This document shows positions 10,670 through 21,586 of a stretch of DNA of 64,000 nt, piece after piece. How positions within the stretch are numbered: the stretch's first letter is position 1; each line of letters opens with the position of its first letter. The notes beneath the pieces are model-generated. The model worked only from the letters and a program-made list of their open reading frames with translations. It ran no database searches and had not been told where the DNA came from. The position numbers and the translations under genes are program-made. Origin of the DNA: Sparassis latifolia (taxonomy: Eukaryota; Basidiomycota; Agaricomycetes; Polyporales; Sparassidaceae); contig CM031557.1 in NCBI GenBank assembly GCA_018466975.1, positions 496,001-560,000 of the forward strand, given 5' to 3'.

Positions 10670-11945
10670 TGCCCAGCCGAGGTATGCGGTCACTCGCAAA
10701 CACGCTTCGCAGCCTGCACGGACCGTGCGGCTCGCGCACGCGGAGACGCCCCATGACAGGTATGCAGGCGGTCAAATTCTGCTGGTTAATGTGCGGTGCG
10801 GAGTAGAGTAAGCGTATCGACGAAGACACCAACTGGTTCTGCCGAGCATAGTCCGGAGACGGACGCGGTGTACGGGAAAGATATCAAACGAATTCGACAA
10901 AAGTTATGGAGGTTCTGCATGCATCGGGAGAACGCCTGTCGTGCCGGGCATCCTGCATTGAACGTTCGTTCACTGACTTTGACCAAGATGAACTGCGGGA
11001 CGTGTCAAGTACATGAGAAGACGGACGTCACGGGGTGTTCAACAAGGTCAGGCTGGTTTTTCCTTCGATCCAGACATCGTCGCATCCTCGCGCGAACGCG
11101 GATAAACGCCCGGAAAAAGAACTTAAACGCACGTTTCCTCCGACGCTGTGCAGTCCCGAAGGTGTGGTTGTCGACTCGTGCCGGTGACATACTGTACACC
11201 GGTAGAAGAGATGCCATCGGTACGCCCGGGGAGCGAAGACGCACCTCAGTGTGACCTCATCAGTCTGTGCAGTGACCGGAACCCACGACCGACAGAAGAT
11301 AATCAATCTTAGAGCGATACAAGGGAAGTAAGGAGTGGAAGAGTTCTGAGTGCGTGAACGTAGATGGCCCTCATGAACTCCGAGCACCGCCGGAAACAAC
11401 CACTCATCAGGAAGTGCGCGGAGTCAAATAATCCACGTAGCTTAAGTTTCATACAGGAGATCAAACCCTTGAGAGAGGAAGCATGCCGGAATCACAGTGG
11501 ATCAAGGTTTGACTTCATCTGCAAGGGAAGGAAGGAGATCAATTGAGAGTCTGAAAAGTCGGACGGGATCAACCACCCACGACGGTTTCCTTGGCTGGCT
11601 CCAAGAGGTACTTCTAGAGTTGGCGTACCTACTTCACCCATTCTCACCTTCTGACACAACAATAATGTCACACCTCGAAGAGTTATTCGGGATCGTAATG
11701 ACCCTAGCGAGACGTGCAAATGACATGACGTCTCCAGAGCGAGCCATGGAGCAACGAATAGATAGCAGTGATACAGAAAGAATGTCCCATACGGCAGGAA
11801 TACGCAGCGAATCTACGGAACCTACACGTATCGCCAAACCTACACGTGTCGTCAAATCGGTCAGCTCGCGCAAAGCCATGCACAGTTCCAATCTACTCGA
11901 CCAGTACTCACCCCGTCCCAATTCCGCCCATTTTCCCTGTAAAGT
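10670..11945. other. Intergenic region, no gene recognised
   Basis: Frames of up to 171 codons occur (for example + strand 11497-12012), but they show no family motif, no splice continuity, and overlap OST4 antisense. It includes the alpha-galactosidase upstream region on the left. The short stretch next to 11946 is probably the 3' untranslated region of OST4. Confidence 0.45.
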
Positions 11946-12086
11946 TTATTGCGTCTTATCCGCGTGCAGTGCCTGCTCCTGCAAGTGGCGAGCATTGACC
12001 GCGACGACGTGATACGCGACAACGGTGACCATAGCGAGCGCGCCGAGTGTGTTCGCGAGATTGTACAGGTCGTTGTGTGAAATCAT
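11946..12086 (-). CDS. OST4: Oligosaccharyltransferase subunit Ost4
   Basis: This single-exon gene encodes only 46 residues and is easily missed. It starts MISHNDLYNLANTLGALAMV and continues with VTVVAYHVVAVNARHL. MIS(D)xxL at the N terminus followed by one transmembrane helix is the whole of Ost4, the small integral subunit that stabilises Ost3/6 and Stt3 in the ER oligosaccharyltransferase complex (N-glycosylation). The tail after the helix is short and hydrophilic, ending ADKTQ. It is divergently transcribed from QCR8 across about 240 bp. Length, topology and N-terminal motif all fit the fungal family. Confidence 0.88.
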   Translation of the reverse strand: MISHNDLYNLANTLGALAMVTVVAYHVVAVNARHLQEQALHADKTQ

Positions 12087-12325
12087 CTGTTCACACCGTC
12101 AGTATCGGCATCCACCGTAAAATACATCAAAGCTGCCGCAGCAGACGCACCTTCAAAATGAGCGTAGAGAAGAGGCCTTGGACTCGGACTTGGACGTGGT
12201 GGGAGTGTGTTTGTGTGTGTTTGTGCTTCGTGAGCACTCGGATCGTCACCGCGGTCCAACTTTTGTTGCACGTCCTCCCGAGCATAGAAAACACTACATA
12301 CTAGCTCGCCAGGTAATTTAGCACG
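12087..12325. promoter_or_regulatory. Shared divergent promoter of OST4 and QCR8
   Basis: Only 239 bp separate the two start codons, so both promoters must lie here or in overlapping 5' leaders. A T/G-rich stretch (gtgtttgtgtgtgtttgtgc, about 12204-12230) is the most distinctive feature. No TATA box is obvious. Confidence 0.6.
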
Positions 12326-13007
12326 ATGAGGCCCACCGAAGCGCGTTTCTCCGACATGCCCGGTCGTGCGTCCATTTTTTCTCATATTTTTGCGCTCTTG
12401 TCTGACGGCACGTCGGGCGTGCAGCGAAGACCTGGGTGAGTGAAGCGTGTCCGTCATCCCTCCTCTAAATGCTTTGGAAAGGATGGCGGGACGTGCGATA
12501 GAGATGCTGACATGTCTCTTCGCGTATGCAGAACGAGTGGTGGGGTTCTACGGAAGGGCTCAAGATGAAGGGCGTCGTTCAGTATTGTGCGTTCCCCGTC
12601 TTCGTCCTCGAGCGCATCCTGATCGTGTCACTTATTCGCTGCACCTCTCCAGCCGTGTCGCCGTTCCGGCAGCGCGCAACGCACCACATGTTCCGCAGCT
12701 GGCTGTTCAACGGGTATCGCCGCCTGTCGGGGCAGGTGCCCTACTGGATCGTGCCCGCCCTCATCGGTGTGTCCCACCTTTTGCCCACTGTCGCCCGCGC
12801 TCACTCCACCCGTCTCTTCCGTTTTTGCATATCGGCCGCGTGCGCTCACATTTACCGCCATTGCCCTCCATCCGACCCACATCTTCTGCTTCCCTCGCGC
12901 GTTAACTGTGCCCTTGACACGCAGGCTACGGCACGTACACCTGGGCAAACCGCTATGACGCCTGGCAAAACAGCAAGGCCGCACACGTCGCCGGGCACGC
13001 ACACTAG
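12326..13007 (+). CDS. QCR8: Ubiquinol-cytochrome c reductase subunit 8
   Basis: This is the small QP-C/UcrQ subunit of mitochondrial complex III in the inner membrane. Exons 12326-12362, 12425-12435, 12532-12586, 12653-12766 and 12925-13007 sum to exactly 300 nt, 99 residues. The protein begins MRPTEARFSDMPAKTW and has MKGVVQYSVSPFRQRA, MFRSWLFNGYRRLSGQ and YWIVPALIGYGTYTWANRYD, ending QNSKAAHVAGHAH, all typical of fungal Qcr8. The second exon is only 11 nt and supplies the AKTW codons; without it the frame breaks. One transmembrane helix covers the YWIVPALIGYGTYTW region. Confidence 0.95.
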
Positions 13008-13479
13008 GTGCTTCAGGCGTCAGCCCTACACCGGAAGCTGCGGGTATTCACATAAAGGCTGGCTGTGCGCTTGCGTGGAATGCGATAATACATCTATAAT
13101 TTCCGTCGCGGGAGATGTGAGCCTGAAAATCGTTAGCTGTCCAAGTTGACTGCCTCCGTAATTATTGCCGACCCAGCTTGAGGTCCTCTCAGAAGACTTC
13201 GGAGAGATCTTGACGACTTGATAACACCTTCTAATTTGCGGCCCGCTCTGGATATCAGGCGGGAGGTCCCACAACACACAGCTGTGACTACTAGCACGAA
13301 TTAAATGCCGCGCAACACAGGCTGGTCCACCCCCGAGACTGTTTGATCATGTAATAATGAATACTGGGGTGCTCATAAGTCACAGCGGACGTCTCTCTGA
13401 GGTCAAGCTTTTGCAGACGGGATATAATACAGTTGTACACGACCTACGACCTACCATACTCATTCACGCACCGTGACGC
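13008..13479. other. Convergent 3' intergenic region
   Basis: QCR8 ends at the left edge and the GST gene ends at the right edge, so 3' untranslated regions and terminators of both are expected. No further gene or strong repeat was found. Confidence 0.5.
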
Positions 13480-14305
13480 TTATGCGCCGTCCTTGACGGC
13501 GAGCCAGGACGGGCGGGAGCTGATTTCCTTCCACCACCTGGAGACAAATGTCAGCGCATTCGCGAAATACTTGAGAGGCGTGGTGAAGAGGCGCACCTAA
13601 GGACATTCGGCCGGCTCGGGTCCTCGAGGACGTCAACACCCGCGAGCTTGAGCGTAGCGCCGTACGGAATGTGGAAGAGGTCCGCGAGCGTGAGCTCCTG
13701 GGAAGTCAGCGCGGGTCAAAAATGCCAAAACAGAGAAGAGGGCGGAAGACTCACGTCGCCTGCGAGGTACTTCGACTTGGAAAGGATGACGTCGTATGCG
13801 TCGAGCTTGGACTTGAGCGACGCGAGGTAGCCCGCGACGAGTTTCTCGTCGGTGACGCCGCCCCTGCGCCTGTGGGAAGAGGGTCAGTAGCAGTTCGCTC
13901 GCGCGGCGGGTGGTAAGAGAACAGCACTTACGGCTTGAACACGCGCTCCGCGGCGATCCCACTGGCAAAAGGGTCAAAGTTCGTCAGCTCGATGCTCGCG
14001 GCCTGCTCGAACTTCGCCAAGGCGTGCAAGTCGGTGAGCGGCGGGAAGACCTTCTCGCCCTGAGCAGCGTACTTGACCGCGACGTAGCGGGCAATGGCGC
14101 GAGACTCATAGAGGGTGAAGCCGTCGTCTTCGACAATGTACGGCACCTGGCCGAAAGGCTGCACGGCGGTGTACGCCGCGGCCTTGTGTTCGCCTTTGGA
14201 GAGGTCGACGGGGACGAGCTCGTAAGGCACATTTTTCTCTTTGAGCACCATCGCAACGCGACGTGTGCAGGTGCTAAGGGTGAAGCCGTGCAGTTTCAGG
14301 ACCAT
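13480..14305 (-). CDS. Glutathione S-transferase, phi/GTT-like
   Basis: A cytosolic enzyme that conjugates glutathione to electrophiles. Exons 13932-14305, 13755-13869, 13597-13697 and 13480-13537 give 215 residues. The N-terminal thioredoxin-fold domain reads MVLKLHGFTLSTCTRRVAMV (Ser/Thr/Cys active-site region STCTRR), then QPFGQVPYIVEDDGFTLYES with the cis-Pro (VPY) and the ES glutathione-binding pair. The all-helical C domain contains KLDAYDVILSKSKYLAGD, then ELTLADLFHIPYG, the conserved N-capping region, and ends WWKEISSRPSWLAVK. This layout resembles phi-class fungal GSTs. A TATA box lies about 110 bp upstream. The gene is divergent from the NmrA-like gene, which may link the two under redox stress, but that is inference. 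Confidence 0.92.
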
Positions 14306-14412
14306 CGTTGCGTGCGATGAGACAAGAATGCAGTTGCGAGTGCGAGTGCGAGTGGGCTGATGGTGGTAAAGTGCAGGATGCTGCGATAGGATAGAGTTGG
14401 ATAGCACGCCGC

Positions 14413-14418
14413 TTTATA
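14413..14418 (-). promoter_or_regulatory. TATA box of the GST gene
   Basis: TATAAA on the minus strand lies about 108 bp upstream of the GST ATG at 14305. Confidence 0.5.
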
Positions 14419-14999
14419 GATGCAGAAGGGAATCGCGTCATCTTGATTATCGATTGTGACGAGCGCGAGGAGGAGCATAGTCATCCTGGCACGCGAAGAC
14501 GCGCGGGTGATTACCCATGGAGAGTCCCTCAACGTCGCACAAGTTCCCGTTGGCACGACGCAGACGCCCCGCGAAGAACGGGGTGAAACTAGCTGGGAAG
14601 ATGTGGGAAACCGCCGGTACGTAGGACTTCGGAAGGCTGGTCACCGTTGTCGGCAGGCAGGCGGACTCCACTCGCTAAGCTCGCGGTTCGTGGAGGGCGG
14701 AGTGCTCGGTGAGAGTCCGTGAGAGGGCGTGAGAGAGCGTGGGAGGAAGGTGCCCATATCGGGGTGGGCCCGATCCGATCTCCGTACCACTCTCGGTGGC
14801 GGCGTTCTCCTCGTCTTCATTCACTCCTGCCTGACGCTGGCTTGACACAGCAGTCCAACGGCGGCCTCTACTCTGACAAACAAGTGGTCAGCTGTCCCTC
14901 TTCTGCGTACTTCTGCCCCTGCGACGTGGTCAGCTTGGCTGCAAGATGCTCGTTCACCCCGTGGTTCGGTATGGCTCTTGGAGCTAGCGTTGCGTCACG

Positions 15000-15006
15000 T
15001 ATATAA
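15000..15006 (+). promoter_or_regulatory. TATA box of the NmrA-like gene
   Basis: TATATAA lies about 66 bp upstream of the ATG at 15072 and is followed by a pyrimidine-rich stretch (ccatctctcctgtcc), a common fungal start-site context. Confidence 0.6.
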
Positions 15007-15071
15007 TTCCATCTCTCCTGTCCAGCTAGCTCCCTTCGTTATCTTCCGCCACCATCTGCTCACCCGCCGCA

Positions 15072-17081
15072 ATGCCAAAGCTCATCGCTGTCACCGGTGC
15101 CACTGGGAACCAAGGTCTCTCTTGCAGTACATGCGTCAGTTATAGTTTGCATGCTGATCTCCCGCTTCAGGCGGCTCCGTAGCCAGGCTTCTCCTAAAGT
15201 ACCCCGAACAGTACAAAGTGCGCGCCCTCACACGCGACCCATCATCTTCCGCGGCAACGGCCCTCGCCGCCCTAGGCGCGGAGGTCGTAAAGGCCGACCT
15301 CGTTCTACCAGAGACCATCCGGCCAGCGCTCGAGGGATGCTGGGGCGTGTTCGGCGTGACGAATTTCTACGATCCTGTGAGTGTTCATTTGCTGTGATTT
15401 GACCGGCTACAAAGTGTGCAACATGTTTATTCCTTGCCGTGACGCTCCTTTTGTCTCCCGAGCGCAGAGTACTGGGCGGTGCTGGGCGCGGCGAGCTACC
15501 ATAGCTCCGTGTCTATTTGCGCAATAATTGCGGCTGCCCGAGCCCGCCTAGGGCCATCCGCTCGCAGTCGCAGTGTGTGGTATCTACTCGGCTGCCTCTC
15601 AGACGAGAGCTTGCATTGGGCTGCCGGGGTAGTTCGCGAATGTGCCAATCTTCATATCTTATGTGCTGGGACGTATTACGCTCTATCTTGAGCGGCGTGG
15701 CACGTCGGAGACTTGGGCGAACGAGATCAGGGGACCTCCACTCCCTCTCCTCGTTCACAAAGTCTGAGCAGTGCCGCGGCGCCCGTGCATGCGAAATTGG
15801 ACCGCCGCATGCTCGCGGTGCAATCAGTCTGCCAACAGGCGTATCGCAGATTGAACTTTGATACCTCGCCGCGCCAATCATCGGCCGTGGTAACGGCTGC
15901 AACGGGTGAACGTTTGAACCTCCGGAAACTGGCAGTGGGATGTCTATTTAGAAGTGGAGAAGCGCCGTATTTTTTTGACAAGGGTGTTTCCGGTTCAAAT
16001 GGAGGCCTCGTTTCTGCGATATGTAGAGAAAAAGAAGATCGCCGACCGCCTGTTTTAGGATAATGCCCTTCAGGTGTAGGAGGTTGGCGGCGCAGTGTGC
16101 TCTTAAGCAGCGATGGACGGATTCCCTCCTACCGCTCTTCCGCGTAAACCGTTACTGATCCTTCGGTGCAGAAAATCAAGGACGACCCCGGGAGCGAGGA
16201 GCAGCAGGGCAAGAATCTTGTCGACGCCGCTCTCGCGGCGGGCGTCGCGTGCTTCGTGTGGAGCACACTCCCGAGCTCGCGCAAGATCTCCGGCGGGCGG
16301 CTTGTCTCGCGGATCTACGAGGGTGCGCCGTGGATGCTGGTGATGGTGCGGCTGCTGCTGACGCGCTCCGTACCCAGGGAAGTGCCAGGTGGACGAGTAC
16401 ATCCGGGAGACGGGCCTCCCGGCGACGTTCCTGTACACGGGCAACTTCTACGAAAACATGGTGTACCGTGCGCACATGCAGTACGACCCCGAGGCGGACG
16501 TGGTGGAGTTCCGCCAGCCGGTGGTCAAGGAGGACACGAAGCGTGCGTCCCCCTCTCCCAGTGCTCCGGGTGGCTGAATTGACGTGGGGTTGTGACGCTC
16601 GTTGCGGTGCCGAATTTAACGTGCCCTCTCGTCGTGTCTGCGGCAATGTGGATAACAGTCGCGATGCTGTATGTGGAGAAGGACCTCGCGGGGGTGACGA
16701 AGGCGGTGCTGGACCAGTACGAGGCGCGGCCGGAGCTGCGCCACGAGTACCTGTACGTGAGCAACGCCCGGGTGTCGCCGAGGGAGATCGTCGCCGCAGT
16801 GACCAAGGGTGCGTGCTCCGCCTTTCCCATCCCGCCCCGCCTCTCGCATCCGCTGACGGCGTGGCACAGTGACGGGCAAGCGCGCGGCGTACGTGACGCT
16901 GGCGACGACGGGGGTGCCGGACCGCGACATCATGTTCCGGCTGTACAATGAGATGGGCATGTATGGCGGGAAGGAGATCCCGGACGAGAACGTCCTCGCG
17001 CTCGGCGTGGAATTGCACTCTGTCGAGGACTTCATTCGTGAGCGGCTCGCGCCGCACCTCGGGCTGCCTGTCGTCGGCTAG
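15072..17081 (+). CDS. NmrA-like / atypical short-chain dehydrogenase family protein
   Basis: Exons 15072-15114, 15171-15376, 16172-16322, 16378-16542, 16659-16808 and 16870-17081 sum to 927 nt, 308 residues, standard for the family. The N terminus MPKLIAVTGATGNQGGSVAR is a Rossmann GxxGxxG dinucleotide-binding loop. VRALTRDP, GVFGVTNFY, then VDEYIRETGLPATFLYTGNF follow as in NmrA-like (HSCARG-type) proteins, which bind NADP and often act as redox sensors rather than enzymes. The catalytic YxxxK of classical SDRs is not obvious, as expected for NmrA types. The second intron (15377-16171) is about 795 nt against about 50-120 nt elsewhere, so something probably inserted there. All phases match. 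Confidence 0.9.
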
Positions 17082-17371
17082 AGCTGCGCACACCTGGGAC
17101 GGCGACAATCTAGGAGCAAGGGTTTTCTGTGTATGTAGTGTTTGGAAAAATGTATTTTAGGATCAAAATGGCGGAGTTAGATGATCTGACTACCGGAAAC
17201 GCGATTCGAGCTGTGTTGCACTGAGTCTGACACGTCTTGAGACGCGTGATCACGTGAGCGTGATGTCTTACACCCTTGGATTCTGATTCTAGAGAAAGGA
17301 CAATACCTAAGTAGGTAGTGCTATGTAGCTTGCGTAGGCCCGAGAGGCCTGTAGCAATGTCCCTAATTACT

Positions 17372-17584
17372 GTACTGATATGACCTTAGGTTCAGTCACG
17401 CGTCACAGGACCAGTGAACTGAACCGTTTTGGGCGCTTGTCACACGTCACAAGGCACAGGGAAAATGTGTTCATGGGCGCTAAAATCCCATATAGCAAAT
17501 GTTCATCTAGCGCCCGCGTCGCATGAGGTCTGTGAACTGTGAACTGAGAGAAGACATGTCGTGAACCTAAGGTCATATCAGTAC
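17372..17584. mobile_element. 213-bp MITE-like element with 23-bp perfect inverted repeats
   Basis: GTACTGATATGACCTTAGGT plus TCA at 17372-17394 recurs as an exact inverted copy at 17562-17584. The ends can be read as a TA dinucleotide flanking CTGATATG, as in Tc1/mariner-type insertions. GGGCGCT/AGCGCCC and GTGAACTG blocks recur inside. There is no coding capacity. Superfamily assignment is tentative. Confidence 0.7.
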
Positions 17585-17689
17585 ACTATATAGCACTCTG
17601 TAGAAAGGCCGTTTCTACAGGAGAACCGGCTAGTGTCGGCTAGTACTGTAGGCCCCGTCGTGTAGTCTCCGAGCCTAGTGTTGTTGAGG

Positions 17690-17787
17690 GCCTGGCTGGC
17701 TTTGGCTTGGCTTTAGCAGGCTTCGTCAAACCTCAAGCCAGGCCTGACCGTAGGGCTTGGGCTTGGCTCAGGCTTGGCTCGGGCTTA
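17690..17787. repeat. GGCTTGG-type degenerate tandem repeat
   Basis: Short units such as GGCTTGGCT, GGCTTGGGCTT and AGGCTTGGCTCGGGCTT repeat imperfectly with strong G/T bias on the plus strand. It lies between the two MITE-like elements. Confidence 0.6.
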
Positions 17788-17882
17788 ATCTTCGTTGAGA
17801 GCGTACGGAGAGATCTGAAGCTCCAATGAAGGCGCGGGTCAAGATATCAACAGCGGGCGGTAGTTTGTAACCCTGCGGTAGG

Positions 17883-18317
17883 AGGACCCCTGACAATAGG
17901 TGGAGAGGCCTGATCCAAAATTCCGAAAATCAGCCCCAAACATCCGGAGAAATTTTGTGATTTTTTGGCCCATACTTCCGGATGAGATCAGACCTTCGTC
18001 CAATTTTTGGGTTCCTGTCCGGGTACCACATCAGGCTTTTCGGCCACCGACGGCCTATATAAGGCAGGTATGGGCGCTTCTGAGAGGCGGCGGCTCCGCC
18101 GCCGGCTCGAGGTCGGCGCTTGTCGGCTTCCGGGGCGTGGATGGCCGGCTGAGGATCAGGCCTTCGCCGAAACTGACAGGAACTGCCGGACATGAGATCA
18201 CCTCCGGAGGCCTTCAGGGCCCTCCGACGTCCGGATGAGATCAGGCCTAAGGCCTCAAAAATCCCAAATTTCGTCCGGATAAGTCATCAGGCCTCTCCAC
18301 CTATAGTCAGGGGTCCT
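17883..18317. mobile_element. 435-bp MITE-like element with 32-bp inverted repeats and flanking direct repeats
   Basis: The 32-bp ends at 17883-17914 and 18286-18317 (AGGACCCCTGAC(A/T)ATAGG...) are inverted copies with a single mismatch. CCTGCGGTAGG flanks both sides (17872-17882 and 18315-18325), resembling a target-site duplication that overlaps the repeat edge. Copies of CCGGATGAGATCAGGCC-like sequence recur inside in both orientations, as subterminal transposase-binding repeats do in hAT-like elements. A GC-rich palindrome (GGCGGCGGCTCCGCCGCC) lies near the middle. Non-coding. Confidence 0.75.
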
Positions 18318-18814
18318 GCGGTAGGGTTACAATGGACCTGTAAATAGTAAGTAGGCCACAGAGCGCGGCAAAGGCAATAACTTCCCCGGAGTTCCGCGCT
18401 GGCAGCCAAAGGGCCATGATGAAGATGCTGGTGATGATCGACGATGGCATCGTCCTAAGTAGAGGTTCGTATGGGCAAAAATTGGATCGGTGACAGTGAC
18501 AATTCGCGACACCATATTCTGCGACGAAGGTTTTCCCTCAAGACGGCAGGAATGTTACTGTTCGACCTCTCTGAGCCAGCAAATGCTCTGATATTAACCC
18601 CTCACAATGATTTCCTTGATATGCTAGCTCGAGACAACCCAGGTAACTGGCCCTGGCGACAGTAGTCATGATAAAACAAGAGGTTGAACATGACTATTGT
18701 TCCCAACGCGATCACGTGCACCAGGCTGTGGCGCAGAATAACCAGCCATTTAATGCGCGGAAGGTACAACTTTCACGTTTGTCAACGTTCTTCAAGCTTC
18801 AACACTCAACAAAC
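18318..18814. other. Upstream region of FunK1 kinase 1
   Basis: Only short frames without motifs were seen. It carries the CACGTG box listed separately and presumably the kinase promoter. Confidence 0.4.
18713..18718. promoter_or_regulatory. CACGTG box upstream of FunK1 kinase 1
   Basis: This palindromic E-box-type site lies 97 bp before the ATG at 18815. The second kinase has the same hexamer 117 bp before its ATG. A bHLH factor site is inferred from motif and conserved spacing. Confidence 0.45.
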
Positions 18815-21586
18815 ATGTCCCACTTCTCGCTCATGTCCAATCTCTCTTCGCCGCTCTCGCAGCGCAATAAACCCAAGTCTCACTCAGAAACTTCCCATTC
18901 AAGGGCACAGTCTGACACTTCAAGTTCCGAAGACAAGTACGTCGACTATGTGGCGCGACCACTGAAAGAGAAGAACAAGAAGCAGGCAGAGCTCGCCAAG
19001 GGATACATCGTCGGTCCCATGCCTATCGCTCAGTTCCTCGACTTCTTGCCTGAAAAGAACAGGGCACGGATGCCGATTCCGTATAGCGCCTTTGGCGGCC
19101 TGCCTACAGAACCTGGAGTTAATGTAGCATTTGAATTGGTGCGTGACATTCAAGCGCTGTATTTGTGTATGATCTGGAAAGTCTCGTATTGTAGGCCAGA
19201 GTTCTCGCAGATGTCGACCGATGTCCTGGTTTTGAGTTTCGCTACTCGCCCGTGAGGGAACGCGACGACCGGCCCAATATTGTTTGTGTATCCAAAGAAA
19301 CCGAGACCATCCACAACGGCTGTCCATTGTACGATGCCGAACTGTTCATCGACGTGGAAAGCAAGAGCCAGAGAGATTTCTTGTGCGACCCACCTGCAGG
19401 AGCCGACAGAGCCACGCACGAATTCGTCTACAAGCCTACCAACTCCAAAGATGAGAAGCACGATAAGAGTCGCGAGGTGCTGGGTCGGAACGCACGCTGG
19501 GCAGCGAAGGCGTGTTCAGAACAGTATCGTGTCCTCGTCTTTTCTGTGTCTATCCACGGCACGTCGGCGAGGTTGTTACGCTGGGATATGGGTGGAGTCG
19601 TCGTCTCCGAGTCGTTCGACTTGCGCAAGCAGCCAGAACCTTTCTGCGAGTTCTTATGGAGATTCGCGCATGCCTCCACAGTTGAGCGTGGATATGATCC
19701 GACCGTCGAGCCAGCGTCACAGCGTGAAGAGCGGCTATTCAAGACCGCTGTCGCTCACCATATTCAACAGCAGATGGGGTACAAAGAGGAGATCCTCCGG
19801 GACATAGACGAACTCTTTGACGAACAAGGTGGAGAAGCTAACGAGCTGGACAATCGTTCTCTAGATGGCAACGAAATTCATGTCGACGAAGCCGAGCAAC
19901 TTGAAAATGAAGATGATTTTGATTTTGATGAAGACGACTCCTTGGACGAGGGCGACATATCTCCGGAGCAAAGTCAGATTGCTGCTGAAGAACGCCAACC
20001 CCTTTCTGAACCGGAGCTCCTGCAGATCCAGCGCAAACAGCTCGCAGAGCAGCTTAAAACCCACTACGAAACACGGCGAGTAGCAGCCATCAGTGTTGTT
20101 CACGATGGAAGGGTTCATCGCTGCATCGTGTCGAGGCCAATCGCTTCGAACTCCTCAATGTCGAGGGGAAGCATGCGTGGACACTGGGGCCTATTCAAGG
20201 GAAAAATTGTCTTCCTAAAGGACTCGTGGCGAGAGTGGAAGAGCAAGCCAGAGTCCGAGGGCGGCGTTCTCGAGTACCTTCATATGAACGGAGTGCAGAA
20301 TATTCCTGTCTTAGAATATCACGGTCTCGTTCCTGAACGGCTGCCTACCGAGGCTGCCTTCGAGAGAGTCACCCGAAGTAGAAGCATTGCGCTGGGCAAT
20401 AATTTAGGTGAGGGTCATCAATCCAATGTGATCTCCATTTGAAACTCACTGACACATCTCTAGGCTACCGGTGCACGCAGTCGGATAGATTTCAGACCGC
20501 GAAGTGGGCATGTAATGGCGGTCGAGAAATTAAAGTATCCTCGCGGCGTCATTATCGTCTTATTCTGGGTACGGTTGGGTACCCTCTGCACACCATGTCG
20601 GGTACGAAGGAGCTTCTGCATGCCACGTATGACGTGTTCCAAGGTTAGTAACAGTATTTTGTGTAACTCTCAGTAACTCACGGGCCGATCTGTGCATAAC
20701 AGCCATAAAAGATGCACACGACAAAGCTAGAATGCTGCATCGTGATGTTAGCCTCGCTAATGTCGTCCTCGTCACGGAGTCCTCTGACGGGCCTCGCCGC
20801 GGGTACCTTGTCGATTGGGAACTGGCAGCGATGTTGGACGCGTATGGAGAAGCAGACAACCAACTGCCATTAGTGAGCCCCCTACCTCTGAGCCGTATTC
20901 GCGGCAGCACGTCACCAATCGCTGACCGCACCTCCTAGGGAACCGTGCCATTCATGGCGCAACGCCTGCTTGCAGAGGCCGGGAACAAGGTGCGACAAAT
21001 AATCGCAGATGACATGGAGTCACTACTGTATGTCGTGATGTTCTGTGGCTTGCACTGGTTGCCGCACCGCAATATTGAGGATGCCCAACAAGCAGACCAA
21101 GGGATGTTCCACAACCACATGCTTCAAGAACCCAACACGTCCCGTCCTGACCTGCCCGCGGAATATGTTCCGATGGTGCAGGGGTTAGGCAAACTAAAGA
21201 ACAAACAGGATCGGTCGTATGTTGATCCCGTACACTTCGAACAACCTTTCCAACAGTGGCTGGAGATGGCCATGAGCTTCAACTCACCCCGTAGACAATC
21301 CAGTCCCACCGAGAGTTCGGAACAGGACTTCAAGTACCCTCCCGACTGGGTCAACCCGCAGCCGTTCTACGACTTCTGGACCAATTTCTTGGAGACACAG
21401 AAGTCGGCCATGCCCGAACACAATAAAAGGATGAACCTTGTCAGCGAGGAGTTTGAAGAGCCTCAAGTCAAGTTGCCAGTGAGGACAGTTCTGCACAAAT
21501 CAGGGATCTATCCGAATAAACGGAAGGCGCCCCAGCCGCGAGGACCAGCATACTATATGTCCAATAAACGCGCCAGAATTCACTGA
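18815..21586 (+). CDS. FunK1-type fungal protein kinase 1
   Basis: Five exons (18815-19138, 19195-20407, 20464-20643, 20703-20872, 20939-21586) encode 844 residues. FunK1 is a fungus-specific kinase family expanded in mushrooms; substrates are unknown. N-terminal signatures are GYIVGPMPIAQFLDFLP and CPGFEFRYSP. The catalytic core has MLHRDVSLANVVL (HRD, with Asn as in HRDxxxxN) and YLVDWELA, where DWE replaces the usual DFG. DDMESLLYVVMFCGLHWLP follows. Compared with kinase 2 it carries an acidic insert around 19.8-20.0 kb (DDFDFDEDDSLDEGD). A basic tail (NKRKAPQPRG, SNKRARIH) could be a nuclear localisation signal. Exon phases equal those of the neighbour, so the pair arose by duplication. 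Confidence 0.9.

Larger units (their letters stand above)
14306..15071. promoter_or_regulatory. Divergent intergenic region between GST and the NmrA-like gene
   Basis: About 770 bp separate the two start codons. Open frames here are GC-driven and carry no motifs. It contains the core promoters of both genes, with TATA boxes near each end. Confidence 0.5.

Noticed and set aside
11497..12012. 171-codon plus-strand frame
   Set aside because: No family similarity, odd composition, and it runs antisense into OST4.
16176..17108. 310-codon minus-strand open frame
   Set aside because: It is antisense to the NmrA-like exons; GC-rich third positions keep the opposite strand open. No motif.
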